NCBI GenBank assembly: GCA_003990955.1 | Contig: BIFV01000005.1 | Span: 228,239 to 292,238 of the forward strand | Direction of reading: 5' to 3' | From: Sporomusaceae bacterium FL31 | GTDB lineage: Bacteria; Bacillota; Negativicutes; DSM-1736; Dendrosporobacteraceae | DNA: 64,000 nucleotides | In this document: positions 7,734 through 15,170 of the stretch, piece after piece | Layout: every line of letters starts with the position of its first letter | How positions within the stretch are numbered: position 1 is the stretch's first letter | The notes under the pieces: model-generated | The model's database searches: none | What the model was told of the DNA's origin: nothing | The model's input: the letters and a program-made list of their open reading frames with translations, nothing else | Position numbers and translations under genes: made by a program

Positions 7734-8603
7734 ATGGATTTAGACGACATTAAAGTGTTTCGTGAAGTCGCTTTACATAGGTCTATGACCCAGGCAGCAC
7801 AAACTCTGGGCTATGCCCAATCCAGCGTTACGGCCCGCATCCGCAAATTAGAAGCAACCCTGAATGTAGATTTATTTTACCGTAATGCCAAGGGAGTACA
7901 GCTTACTCCGGCCGGTCAGATATTCCTGGAACAAGGCTTGAAGATAAACCAACTCATGGAAGAGCTATACTTCCGCCTGAATCCAAGCAAAATTCCCGGT
8001 GGTTTGCTGCGAATTGGCGCTATGGAAACAACGGCTGCTGTCCGCCTTCCGTCACTGCTAAAACAATACCACGCCTTATATGAAAAAGTGGAACTATCAC
8101 TTCAGACCGGACCTACCGAATACTTAATCAATCAAATCCTGAATTACGAGCTTGACCTCGCTTTTGTGGCTGCGCCTGTCAATCATCCTGAAATCACTGA
8201 AATCGAAAGTTTTAACGAAGAGATGGTTCTGGTTGCCGAAAAAAAAGAAAATACCCAAGAACTCTTGGATATGATCAGAGATAGAACGATATTAGTTTTC
8301 CGCTCCGGCTGCTCTTATCGGGCATTGCTGGAAAGGTATCTATCGGAAAGTAATGCTATACCCTTGAGGCGTTTTGAATTTGGCTCTTTGGATGCTATTA
8401 TCGGCGGTGTATCAGCTGGTATCGGAATCTCATTATTGCCCAGATCTGTTATCGAGGCTAAACTTCAATCAGATACGCTAACTGCTTATGAACTGCCAGC
8501 TCATCTACGGTTTTGTACAACCATGCTAATACGAAGAAAAGACCTAATCCAAACGACAGCCATGACTCATTTTACCGATCTATTGCAGAATAAAAACTGC
8601 TGA
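7734..8603 (+). CDS. LysR-family transcriptional regulator
   Basis: 289 residues: N-terminal winged HTH (DDIKVFREVALHRSMTQAAQ through SSVTARIRKLEATL) and a C-terminal periplasmic-binding-like effector domain from about residue 90. I start at ATG 7734 because AAGGAGG lies 8 bases upstream and MDLDDIKVF is where LysR proteins begin; a longer frame from 7641 would add an unrelated basic leader. It is divergent from the MFS/tautomerase pair, the classic LysR arrangement, so it likely controls them and itself from the intergenic region 7625-7733. Effector unknown. Confidence 0.9.
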   Translation: MDLDDIKVFREVALHRSMTQAAQTLGYAQSSVTARIRKLEATLNVDLFYRNAKGVQLTPAGQIFLEQGLKINQLMEELYFRLNPSKIPGGLLRIGAMETTAAVRLPSLLKQYHALYEKVELSLQTGPTEYLINQILNYELDLAFVAAPVNHPEITEIESFNEEMVLVAEKKENTQELLDMIRDRTILVFRSGCSYRALLERYLSESNAIPLRRFEFGSLDAIIGGVSAGIGISLLPRSVIEAKLQSDTLTAYELPAHLRFCTTMLIRRKDLIQTTAMTHFTDLLQNKNC

Positions 8604-8727
8604 GTTGTCGTTCATTATAACAGCAACCTGATCCCTTTTGGATAGTATCTTACAAAAAAGTGCATACTCGCTATTACCTGCGCATTAGTGTACTATAAAG
8701 ACACGAACTTTCAAGGAGGTTAGCATT

Positions 8728-9264
8728 ATGAAAAAAGAAATTGAAGTATTTGATTATGCTAATGAGATTATGAAAGCAGTCAAAACAGGCGTTTTGTTAA
8801 CCACAAAGACAGATGACAAAGTGAACTCTATGACTATTTCTTGGGGAACGCTCGGAATTGAGTGGGCAACGCCGATTTTTACAGTTTTTGTTAGAGAAAA
8901 CCGCTTTACCAAACATCAGCTTGATAAAAACCCTGAATTCACAATAAATGTACCCTATGGTGCCTTTGACAAAAAGATATTGGGAATTTGCGGGACAAAA
9001 TCCGGCCGAGAAATTGATAAAATTAAAGAACTGAACTTAACACTTGTAACCCCTAATCATGTTTCTGTTCCTGCGATTAAGGAGCTGCCTTTAACGCTTG
9101 AGTGCAGGGTGATATACAAACAGAAACAAGATGAGCGTGAAATTACAGAAGAAAACAAGAAGATATGTTACCCACAGGATGTTGATAGTTCATTTCACGG
9201 GGCAAACAAGGATTTTCATACTGCGTATTACGGAGAGATTGTTAGTGCCTATATTATCGAATAA
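8728..9264 (+). CDS. flavin reductase-like / flavoredoxin family protein
   Basis: 178 residues of the FMN-binding split-barrel flavin reductase family. Visible features: GVLLTTKTDDKVNSMTISWG at the start of the barrel, TVFVRENRFT and FTINVPY further on, and CGTKSGREIDK, in which this subgroup binds FMN. Such proteins pass electrons from NAD(P)H or ferredoxin-type donors to flavin. Strong ribosome site AAGGAGG. A TACTATAAAG box upstream at about 8692 resembles the one in the LysR intergenic region. It stands alone; role probably redox housekeeping in an anaerobe. Confidence 0.85.
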   Translation: MKKEIEVFDYANEIMKAVKTGVLLTTKTDDKVNSMTISWGTLGIEWATPIFTVFVRENRFTKHQLDKNPEFTINVPYGAFDKKILGICGTKSGREIDKIKELNLTLVTPNHVSVPAIKELPLTLECRVIYKQKQDEREITEENKKICYPQDVDSSFHGANKDFHTAYYGEIVSAYIIE

Positions 9265-9697
9265 CTAGCTTTAAATTCCTTGCTTTTACACGCAAGTAGT
9301 GCAAATAATTCGCGACAGATTCCAGGCATCTATATTCACCTAACTGACTACTTAATTATTAACCCACTGCTAATGAAAAATAGCTTTTAAAATATCGATT
9401 TTCTTATTTAGCTTCCGCTTGTCGGGAGTTTCTTTCTTTTACGGATATTCATAAAATATTCTTTGTTTCGTAAGTAGCTTTCAAAGCAAAAACGGCTCTT
9501 CCCCGTCACCCAAAACTGGCCTCTCTTGCAGCGTTAGCAATGAAACACTTTTTCTACTGGTTAATCGGTGCAGAAAAGAGCGATATCCCTAAATAGTGTC
9601 ACCGGAACTGTCGTCGTGACACTATTAGCAATAGAATACTCTATAATTTTGCACTTTAAAAGGTATCAAGTATGGTTCCCGAATAGTCTTAAGGCAG
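9265..9697. other. intergenic region with a long hairpin and possible dispersed repeat
   Basis: No gene I can support. It contains a perfect 11-bp inverted repeat (AATAGTGTCAC at 9592-9602, GTGACACTATT at 9616-9626) with a 13-base loop and no T run. Just before it, a start-less plus-strand frame contains LAALAMKHFFYWLIGAEK and ends at a TAG near 9594. The combination looks like an intergenic repeat element rather than a protein gene, but I cannot search for other copies. Confidence 0.4.
9592..9626. repeat. 11-bp perfect inverted repeat with 13-base loop
   Basis: AATAGTGTCAC and GTGACACTATT are exact reverse complements. The hairpin lacks a poly-T tail on either strand, so it is not a normal terminator; an operator or repeat-element end is possible. 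Confidence 0.5.
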
Positions 9698-10012
9698 TTA
9701 CTTTGATAATCTCTTCTGTGCCCAAGAATCCAACTTCTTAACATGCTTTTTCCCTATGGTTAATCCATAGATAATCAGCAGCACAATGACAAGGGTAAAC
9801 AAATCGATTTCTTTTGTTGCAACAAAATTTACTACACCCAAGAGTACTTGAGGAATAACACCTGTAAGTACTAATATCGCTGATGCTACCTTAAACCAAA
9901 ACTGGGATTGCATTTTATATCTAGCATAAAACATAAAAAATGTTGCAGACCAAGCAAAAAATTCAAGAATGAGTAAAAGAGTCCATTTGTTTTCCATGAT
10001 TAAGTTGTACAT
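9698..10012 (-). CDS. 104-aa membrane protein under riboswitch control
   Basis: Starts MYNLIMENKWTLLLI, chosen because GAGGAG lies 8 bases upstream of this ATG. Three clear hydrophobic segments: about residues 8-30 (with an acidic Glu inside, LLLILEFFAWSATFFMFYAR), 38-62 and 68-88, followed by a basic tail KKHVKKLDSWAQKRLSK. Size recalls SMR exporters, but there are three segments rather than four and the SMR GxxxE pattern and later motifs are missing. It is the only gene after a guanidine-I riboswitch, so a role in guanidine tolerance or efflux is inferred. I do not recognise the family. Confidence 0.75.
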   Translation of the reverse strand: MYNLIMENKWTLLLILEFFAWSATFFMFYARYKMQSQFWFKVASAILVLTGVIPQVLLGVVNFVATKEIDLFTLVIVLLIIYGLTIGKKHVKKLDSWAQKRLSK

Positions 10013-10083
10013 GCAATTCACTCCTCAAAATTTATCAATGCGAGCGTTCATAGACTTCCAAAAAACTTTCTGCCTATCAATAC

Positions 10084-10204
10084 AAAAAAGCCTTGAGAGT
10101 GCATAAATACTCCCAGGCTTTTATCCTTCCGTGTACACAGCTCTTGCTGTGCGCTTTCTCTCGGACCAGACTGACTTTACGTCACGGAACCCTAGAAAGC
10201 TTTT
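10084..10204 (-). ncRNA. ykkC-type guanidine-I riboswitch with terminator
   Basis: On the minus strand the ykkC core appears in order: CTAGGGTTCCG (10195-10185), CTGGTCCGAGAG (10169-10158), ACACGG (10134-10129) and GGATAAAAGCC (10126-10116) followed by TGGGAG. Next comes a terminator hairpin in which AAAAGCCTGGGAGT pairs with ACTCTCAAGGC ahead of six T (10089-10084). The closing P1 stem AAAAGCTT (10204-10197) can pair with AAGGCTTTT of the terminator, so ligand binding and termination exclude each other: an ON switch. Blocks fit subtype 1 (guanidine) by my recollection; ppGpp or PRPP variants (subtype 2) are the main alternative. Confidence 0.9.
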
Positions 10205-10434
10205 CTCCTATTCACTTCTCCAAGAAACTATAATCATATTATATCACACTTATATTGCTGTAGTCCAAAGCCCCCACTATCCGGTAATGGGGTGTCTTTC
10301 CTCCTTATCAACAGCTTGTTCTGTAGATTGTGTATTAATTGATTTAAATTTATACATTTATTAGACAACGGGACAGTTCTGATACTTTTGTGTTAAAGAA
10401 TAACGGCATTATCCACAAAAGCAAATAACCGTCC
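10205..10434. other. intergenic region between riboswitch and efflux gene
   Basis: Contains the riboswitch promoter and the 3' end region of the efflux gene. Beyond these I see no gene and no strong terminator. Confidence 0.4.
10238..10243 (-). promoter_or_regulatory. -10 box of the riboswitch promoter
   Basis: TATAAT on the minus strand, within GTGATATAATATG, lies about 35 bases ahead of the aptamer P1 strand. A -35 candidate TTGGAC is at 10268-10263 with a long 19-base spacer, so it is weak. Confidence 0.5.
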
Positions 10435-11667
10435 TCAGCTACTTTGCATACCTTTATTCAAAACAATTATTGCCGCTGCGATAAGGATCATGCCCATAAA
10501 GGCAGGTGCGGCATGACCAAGTGATACATAGATTTGACCACCAATGATAGGCCCAATCATTCTTGCTAAAGCCTGAATCGATTGACTGCCTCCCTGAATC
10601 CGACCTTGTTCACTAGAATCGGCAGACTTGGAGAGCATTCCATTGAATGAAGGCCCAAAGATCGAATCACCAAAACCAAATATAAACATTCCAGCGATCA
10701 AAAGAGGATAGAAGGAGAACAAAGCCGATGCTGCAATAAAGCTGTAGCCTACAATCTCTGAAATCATTCCAAGAATTGCGATCTGTTTATCACTAAGTTT
10801 TATCAAAAGCTTTGGCATGATGAAACCTTGTGAAATGATGTCTTGGAAGCCCATAATTGAAAACATCAATCCGATTAGTGCAGGCTTCCAACTGAAAGTA
10901 TCCATTGTAAATTGTGAAAAAATTGCCTGTAAAGATCCGTTGGGTATCCAAAGTAAAAACGCTGAGACAAGCAGCCTGTTTAAATTTTTCATGGAAAGTA
11001 TGTTTGCAAGCTGTGTAAATGGATTCATTCTTACAAAGGTAATCTCTTTCAGTCTATTATTCTTGTCAAGGCTCTCAGGCATAAAAAAGAATCCGTAAAC
11101 AACATTCAATAAGGTTATGATTGCTCCAAAATACATGGGCACAGCATAACCAAACTTAGCAAGTAAGCCGCCTAGAGTTGGGCCAATGACGCTGCCTACA
11201 CCTACAACTGCACTTACCCATCCGAAGTATTTGGTTCTCTGTTCTCTAGGAATAATGTCTGCAAAATATGCAAAGATGGTGCTTATGCTCCCGCCTGTTA
11301 TCCCTTCTATGATGCGCCCAGCAAATAGTACCCATAGGGCCCCTCCTATGCCAAAGATCAGGTATCCAATTGCGGACCCCAAAAGACATACTAAGAGTAA
11401 TGGACGACGCCCATATTTGTCACTCAAAGCGCCAACTACGGGGGCAGCAAAAAACACGCAGACTGCATAAACAGAAGTCAGCAGTGTAACAGCGATAGCT
11501 TGTTCTTCTGGATTGCTTGTATAGGGCTGCACTAGAAATGGAACGACAGGTGCTATGATACTAAAGCCTATGCCGCAAAGAAACACAGAGATAAGCCCAA
11601 ATATTAAAGCGTGTTTATCTATGCTTTGTTCTGTGTTCTGTTCATTGTGTGATCTAACTATGGACAT
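10435..11667 (-). CDS. MFS drug transporter, TetA-like (DHA1)
   Basis: 410 residues with about 12 hydrophobic segments. The loop motif VVGALSDKYGRRPLLLV (motif A, GxLSDxxGRRP) and the fifth-helix antiporter motif GVGSVIGPTLGGLLAKFG are clear, which places it among proton-coupled multidrug or tetracycline-type exporters. The start at 11667 has GAGAGGAG before it; the longer frame would begin upstream of the promoter and is wrong. Preceded by a textbook promoter and a 28-bp palindromic operator, with a MarR gene just upstream on the same strand, so it is almost certainly MarR-repressed. The drug cannot be told from sequence. Confidence 0.88.
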   Translation of the reverse strand: MSIVRSHNEQNTEQSIDKHALIFGLISVFLCGIGFSIIAPVVPFLVQPYTSNPEEQAIAVTLLTSVYAVCVFFAAPVVGALSDKYGRRPLLLVCLLGSAIGYLIFGIGGALWVLFAGRIIEGITGGSISTIFAYFADIIPREQRTKYFGWVSAVVGVGSVIGPTLGGLLAKFGYAVPMYFGAIITLLNVVYGFFFMPESLDKNNRLKEITFVRMNPFTQLANILSMKNLNRLLVSAFLLWIPNGSLQAIFSQFTMDTFSWKPALIGLMFSIMGFQDIISQGFIMPKLLIKLSDKQIAILGMISEIVGYSFIAASALFSFYPLLIAGMFIFGFGDSIFGPSFNGMLSKSADSSEQGRIQGGSQSIQALARMIGPIIGGQIYVSLGHAAPAFMGMILIAAAIIVLNKGMQSS

Positions 11668-11688
11668 TTCAATTCTCCTCTCAGGAGC

Positions 11689-11716
11689 AGTTTTTGCTTC
11701 CCCGGAAGCAAAAACT
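11689..11716. promoter_or_regulatory. 28-bp palindromic operator, probable MarR site
   Basis: Arms AGTTTTTGCTTCC and GGAAGCAAAAACT are exact reverse complements across a CC centre. It starts directly after the -10 box of the efflux promoter, covering the transcription start, where a bound repressor would block initiation. Confidence 0.85.
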
Positions 11717-11745
11717 ATCATATCGCAATATTTCTTCCTTGTCAA
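11717..11745 (-). promoter_or_regulatory. sigma-A promoter of the efflux gene
   Basis: Minus strand: TTGACA (11745-11740), a 17-base spacer, and TATGAT (11722-11717). Consensus -35 and near-consensus -10. Confidence 0.85.
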
Positions 11746-11760
11746 CAAAATGACAACAAT

Positions 11761-11796
11761 AAAAAGGCAGCCACCTCTCAATAGAGTTGGCTGCCT
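11761..11796 (-). terminator. terminator of the MarR gene
   Basis: AGGCAGCCA (11765-11773) pairs with TGGCTGCCT (11788-11796); on the minus strand it ends in TTTTT. It separates the MarR transcript from the efflux promoter. Confidence 0.85.
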
Positions 11797-11818
11797 GTGA
11801 CTTTCATATTCAAATTGA

Positions 11819-12289
11819 TTACGACTTAGTATCGATATTCTGTTTCTTTATTTCTGCATCCAAATGCCTACCGTACTTTGCCACGAAGTTAAGCATACTG
11901 TCAAACTGTTCCTCAGTTACCTGCTCAAATACCGCTTTATCCCGCTCTTGAAACTCTGTGTGCAGTTCCTCATGGATTTTATAAATTACTTTTCCTTGAT
12001 CAGTAAGCCTAAAGTAAATTTCTTTCTTGTTATCCGCCTTCTGATAGCTTTCAATAACGCCTTTTTTTATGAGCTTCTTAGTTAATTTACTGATAGCGCC
12101 AGTAGTCATATAAAAGGATTCCGAAAGCTTTGCCACGTTGGAATCTACATTTCTTCCAATGTATTCAATACAATGTACTTCAGAAGACTTATACCCCTTA
12201 AGACTATCCTCCATCTTAAACTTATTCAGCAAAACCATCTTCTTTAATAAATCCCTGAAGCCCATCATGACCTGTTCTTCTTTGTTCAT
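11819..12289 (-). CDS. MarR-family transcriptional regulator
   Basis: 156 residues with the MarR winged HTH: SNVAKLSESFYMTTGAISKL as HTH, followed by TKKLIKKGVIESYQKADNKK as the wing and ending with FRLTDQGKVIY. Long N- and C-terminal helices for dimerisation flank it. Start ATG has GGAGGA upstream. It lies immediately upstream of the MFS efflux gene, separated by its own terminator, so each has its own promoter. The 9-mer TTGCTTCCC of the efflux operator recurs in its own upstream region (12363-12371), consistent with autoregulation. Confidence 0.9.
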   Translation of the reverse strand: MNKEEQVMMGFRDLLKKMVLLNKFKMEDSLKGYKSSEVHCIEYIGRNVDSNVAKLSESFYMTTGAISKLTKKLIKKGVIESYQKADNKKEIYFRLTDQGKVIYKIHEELHTEFQERDKAVFEQVTEEQFDSMLNFVAKYGRHLDAEIKKQNIDTKS

Positions 12290-12362
12290 TTCCTGTCCTC
12301 CGCCCGTTGATACATTAACAATAGTAATAGTCAGGTGACCAGCCTTTGACTCATACTTGAAT

Positions 12363-12371
12363 GGGAAGCAA
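12363..12371 (-). promoter_or_regulatory. possible MarR half-site upstream of marR
   Basis: TTGCTTCCC on the minus strand matches one arm and centre of the palindrome at 11689-11716. Only a half-site; the other arm is not conserved. Confidence 0.4.
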
Positions 12372-12441
12372 TTTTATATCACACTATTTTATTTCCTAAG
12401 TATACAAGAAATCAATTGATTACTATGGTTTTCAGAAGTTG

Positions 12442-12663
12442 CTAGCCCGCTCCATGCCTGCCCAGCAACTCTTCAATTTTCGGAATACAACGCCTCCCGT
12501 GACAAGAGCCAGAACCCGCTCCGGTGGCTTTGTGCACTTTCTCAACCGTATCAGCACCGTCGGCAATTGCGTTTTTTATGAAAGCTCGACTTATCCCCTT
12601 GCATAAGCAAACTTTTGTCAGTTTATCCAGAACATGTTGGTTAAGTTCCTCACTATCCATCAT
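12442..12663 (-). CDS. BFD-like [2Fe-2S]-binding protein
   Basis: 73 residues. Four Cys in the bacterioferritin-associated ferredoxin (Fer2_BFD) pattern: VCLCKGISRAFIKNAI supplies the CxC and GSGSCHGRRCIPKI the CxxxxC. Such domains bind a [2Fe-2S] cluster, free-standing in Bfd or attached to NAD(P)H oxidases and CopZ- or NirB-like proteins. Here it is free-standing, with no bacterioferritin in the window. GGAGG precedes the first of two ATG codons. Likely a small electron carrier or cluster donor. Confidence 0.85.
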   Translation of the reverse strand: MMDSEELNQHVLDKLTKVCLCKGISRAFIKNAIADGADTVEKVHKATGAGSGSCHGRRCIPKIEELLGRHGAG

Positions 12664-12727
12664 AATACCTCCAGTAATTAATAAGACGATAAGGACGACT
12701 CCCGTTAAATAAATTTATTATCTGTTT

Positions 12728-12946
12728 TTATTGAGTCTCTTCATCGCTTTTGTATTCCAAAATATCTCCTGGCTGACAATCCAAAGTCTTACATATCGCT
12801 TCTAACGTTGAAAAACGAACCGCTTTTGCTTTCCCGTTTTTCAAAATGGAAAGATTGGCCATAGTAATTCCAACTTTCTCTGAAAGCTCTGTTACGCTCA
12901 TTTTTCGTTTTGCTAACATCACATCAATATTAATAATAATTGCCAT
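12728..12946 (-). CDS. small XRE/Cro-type HTH regulator (YozG-like)
   Basis: 72 residues, almost all HTH: MLAKRKMSVTELSEKVGIT, then NLSILKNGKAKAVRFSTLEA and ICKTLDCQPGDILEYK. This compact form is normally paired with a DUF2975 membrane protein, and here it follows one directly: its ATG is 10 bases after that gene's stop, and the ribosome site overlaps the stop. The pair probably forms a membrane-linked regulatory unit; signal and targets are unknown. Confidence 0.9.
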   Translation of the reverse strand: MAIIINIDVMLAKRKMSVTELSEKVGITMANLSILKNGKAKAVRFSTLEAICKTLDCQPGDILEYKSDEETQ

Positions 12947-12956
12947 AGCCTCTACC

Positions 12957-13436
12957 TCAAACCGTTAAATCATTTTCTGTTTTTATGTTAATTGCTTCTT
13001 GTAGTAGCCGTTGAAGGACAGCAGCAAAAACAGCAATAACCCACGAAGCAAAAGGCACAACCATACCGATGAATAAGAGACCTGGAGGGTCAACTTTTTT
13101 TGCTATAAGATAGAATATCGGCAAGCCAAATACATGGAAGATACATATTGTAATGGCGCAATATTTGATTTTCTTCAAGGCATCTACTGAAAGATCTGAG
13201 AAAGCTTTATTTTTGTCAATATAGCTTAAAAGTTTAAAAGCTTGAACCAGAGCAAAGTAAAAAGGTATCGCTGCTCCATATGCAATGGCGTAAATAATAT
13301 ATTTAATAAAATCAACCTCTAGAAAATCAGCTACTACAACTGCCATTTTAGGAATCAGAAATATGCACAATACAAGAACTGGGATTCCTATAAAAGCAAC
13401 AGCTAGCTTCAAAAGGACTGTCGTAACTTGTTTCAT
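12957..13436 (-). CDS. DUF2975 membrane protein
   Basis: 159 residues with four hydrophobic segments at about 5-30, 45-68, 90-112 and 120-145. The middle loop LSYIDKNKAFSDLSVDALKKIK (position and FSDLSV...LKKIK pattern) is typical of DUF2975. First gene of a two-gene operon with the small XRE regulator. Start ATG at 13436 has GAGGTG in front; an upstream GTG would sit inside that site. Likely a sensor or anti-regulator partner of the HTH protein; function not established. Confidence 0.85.
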   Translation of the reverse strand: MKQVTTVLLKLAVAFIGIPVLVLCIFLIPKMAVVVADFLEVDFIKYIIYAIAYGAAIPFYFALVQAFKLLSYIDKNKAFSDLSVDALKKIKYCAITICIFHVFGLPIFYLIAKKVDPPGLLFIGMVVPFASWVIAVFAAVLQRLLQEAINIKTENDLTV

Positions 13437-13905
13437 AAAAAGCACCTCACTATTTAAATCTATATTTAATCATTACCACTTTCTGGTTGGCTACACTGAT
13501 ACTTGTTGTCCAAACTCCCATTAGATTTAGTGATATTGGAGCTGCTGGATTGTGACCTGTAGTCTTAAAAAGCACCTTTAAGCTTACTTCCCTCCCCAAA
13601 GAACAATAACATGATTTTAGTACATTATTTATTGATAATCAATAAATATATATTGTTTTGTCATTATAGAAACCTTCCAATTTGGCAAAAATAAAAAAAT
13701 GCTCTTACGTTAAAATGCTAAATTTACAATTTCTTCAACAAGAATTCCTAGTAATAGTTTTCATGATCTCTCTCCTCTTTACACCTAATTTATTTCCCAT
13801 TATTAAGAAGTGCCTATTCGATATTCCGTGGATTGTATATAACTCCATTTTTTATAAAATCCAAAGAGGCATCTAGCTTAAAGGCTAGATGCCTCTTTAT
13901 ATTGT
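13437..13905. other. intergenic region with a strong terminator
   Basis: AT-rich. Contains the terminator at 13863-13898. A plus-strand frame at 13682-13876 (64 codons, TTG start) lacks a ribosome site and runs into the terminator stem, so I do not call it a gene. Confidence 0.5.
13863..13898. terminator. bidirectional terminator
   Basis: AAAGAGGCATCTAGC (13863-13877) pairs perfectly with GCTAGATGCCTCTTT (13884-13898). Downstream of the peroxiredoxin gene and its attached remnant on the minus strand. Confidence 0.85.
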
Positions 13906-14058
13906 TTATCCTTCATTCACCGTAAAAGTTTGCTCTACCAGATGCCCTTCTTTGTTATAAAAGCACGAGACATTTGCTTATTGCCCCTGTCTCTAGTTTG
14001 TTCAAACTGCATTTCTATTTGCGTCGTATTTAGCCCCAATAGTTCATTTTGTAAATGA
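13906..14058 (-). pseudogene. frameshifted ORF remnant after the peroxiredoxin gene
   Basis: Right after the peroxiredoxin TGA, in the same frame, comes protein-like sequence GHLQNELLGLNTTQIEMQF and EQTRDRGNKQMSRAF. At about 13965 the sense shifts by one base: the next frame continues FYNKEGHLVEQTFTVNEG to a TAA at 13906. The join between RAF and FYNKEGHLVEQ is natural, so this is the 3' end of a gene broken by a frameshift, with its 5' part missing. Family not recognised. Confidence 0.55.
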
Positions 14059-14060
14059 CC

Positions 14061-14525
14061 TCATTCGAGATTTTTAATTTGATCAAAAACCTCGTTTATA
14101 TCAGGTAGCTCAGAAACCGGATACACTTTCACCCAGAGCACTTTGCCGTTTTCATCAATAAGCATATTGGCCCTCTCTGAAAAACCTTCTACATCACGTA
14201 ATATGCCATAGTTAAGAGCAGTTTGCCCATGCGGCCAGAAATCAGCTAGCAATTTTACTTCAGCAATGCCTAGTTCTTTTGCCCAGGCATTTTTGCTGGG
14301 ATAGGAATCTATGCTAAGTCCAAGCGGAACCACATTATCTTGAGTAAACTTCTCCAGATTATCCTCCAATGTTTTCATTTGCTCGGCACAAACCTTGGTC
14401 CATGCTAGCGGATGCCATGATAAAAGCACTTTTTTCCCCTTGTAGTCTGATAGGCGGATTTCCTGTCCACGATTATCTTTTAAAACAAAATCAGGCGCCA
14501 TGTCACCAACAGTAATTTGTTTCAT
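14061..14525 (-). CDS. peroxiredoxin (AhpC/TSA redoxin family)
   Basis: 154 residues, thioredoxin fold. After GDMAPDFVLKDNRGQEIRLS comes LSWHPLAWTKVCAEQMKTLE, in which the TxxC position holds the peroxidatic Cys; this HPLAWTxVC form marks a branch common in anaerobes. It reduces peroxides using thiol partners. GGGGGG is 7 bases before the ATG at 14525. A good promoter lies upstream. A broken gene fragment follows in frame behind the stop. PerR, encoded 6.5 kb away, is a plausible regulator, but I see no PerR box here. Confidence 0.88.
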   Translation of the reverse strand: MKQITVGDMAPDFVLKDNRGQEIRLSDYKGKKVLLSWHPLAWTKVCAEQMKTLEDNLEKFTQDNVVPLGLSIDSYPSKNAWAKELGIAEVKLLADFWPHGQTALNYGILRDVEGFSERANMLIDENGKVLWVKVYPVSELPDINEVFDQIKNLE

Positions 14526-14557
14526 GTATTTGCCCCCCAAAGTATTTAAAAATATGC

Positions 14558-14586
14558 TCTTTATAGAAATTACAAATCATTGTCAA
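14558..14586 (-). promoter_or_regulatory. promoter of the peroxiredoxin gene
   Basis: Minus strand TTGACA (14586-14581), 17-base spacer, then TAAAGA (14563-14558); an overlapping TATAAA gives a 15-base spacer. Confidence 0.6.
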
Positions 14587-14640
14587 AAAATCCTTCTTAA
14601 TATAGAAGAGTACAACTTTTGAATAAAGATTTGACATAAA

Positions 14641-14686
14641 AATAGCTACACCACCTGTATTTTGCAAGGGGTGTGGCTATTTTTTC
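14641..14686. terminator. terminator of the walJ-htrA-rlmH unit
   Basis: AATAGCTACACC pairs with GGTGTGGCTATT (one G-T wobble), with T runs on both strands; placed right after the rlmH stop. Confidence 0.8.
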
Positions 14687-14690
14687 ACCA

Positions 14691-15170
14691 TTACCAGTGA
14701 TACGGTTCACCACGATTAATCTTATACGCCCGGTAAATCTGCTCTACCAAGAGCAGTCTGATCATTTGATGCGTAAAGGTCATCTTTGAGAATGACAGTC
14801 TTTCTTTAGCTGCACTTCTAATGTCCGGCGATAGGCCAAAGGCGCCGCCGATGGCGAAGGTAAGGTTGCTTTGCCCATTAAGGGCTAAAGTGCTCATTTT
14901 GGCGGCCAGTTCTTCTGATGAGGCCGCTTTACCGAATACATCGAGGACGATGAGGTAACTGTCATTGGGAATTTGCTTAAGCATGCGCTCGCCTTCTTTG
15001 GCGAGCGCTTTTGCTTTTTCGGCTTCAGAAGGATTGTCAGGCATCTTTTCTTCATCAATCTCGATGATATTGAGGCGGCAAAAGGGAGTCAGCCGCTTGG
15101 TAAATTCAGCAATCCCTGCGGTTAAATACTTTTCTTTGATTTTTCCTACGGCAACAATTGTTATCTTCAT
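14691..15170 (-). CDS. rlmH: 23S rRNA (pseudouridine1915-N3)-methyltransferase
   Basis: 159 residues, normal length. SPOUT-class methyltransferase acting on helix 69 of 23S rRNA in assembled 70S ribosomes. Signatures: MKITIVAVGKIKEKYLTAG at the N terminus, FAIGGAFGLSP as the SAM-binding knot loop, and the C-terminal YRAYKINRGEPYHW. Its ATG overlaps the stop of the protease gene (TAATG), indicating translational coupling. The order walJ-htrA-rlmH matches Bacillus yycJ-yycK-yydA. Confidence 0.95.
   Translation of the reverse strand: MKITIVAVGKIKEKYLTAGIAEFTKRLTPFCRLNIIEIDEEKMPDNPSEAEKAKALAKEGERMLKQIPNDSYLIVLDVFGKAASSEELAAKMSTLALNGQSNLTFAIGGAFGLSPDIRSAAKERLSFSKMTFTHQMIRLLLVEQIYRAYKINRGEPYHW

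Noticed and set aside
9698..10012. Naming the 104-aa membrane protein an SMR (EmrE/SugE) exporter
   Set aside because: Size fits, but only three hydrophobic segments are clear and SMR motifs are absent.
10131..10364. 77-codon plus-strand frame
   Set aside because: It lies across the guanidine riboswitch and its promoter on the opposite strand; the RNA explains the sequence better.
13682..13876. 64-codon plus-strand frame with hydrophobic residues
   Set aside because: TTG start without a ribosome site, and the 3' end runs into a terminator stem.
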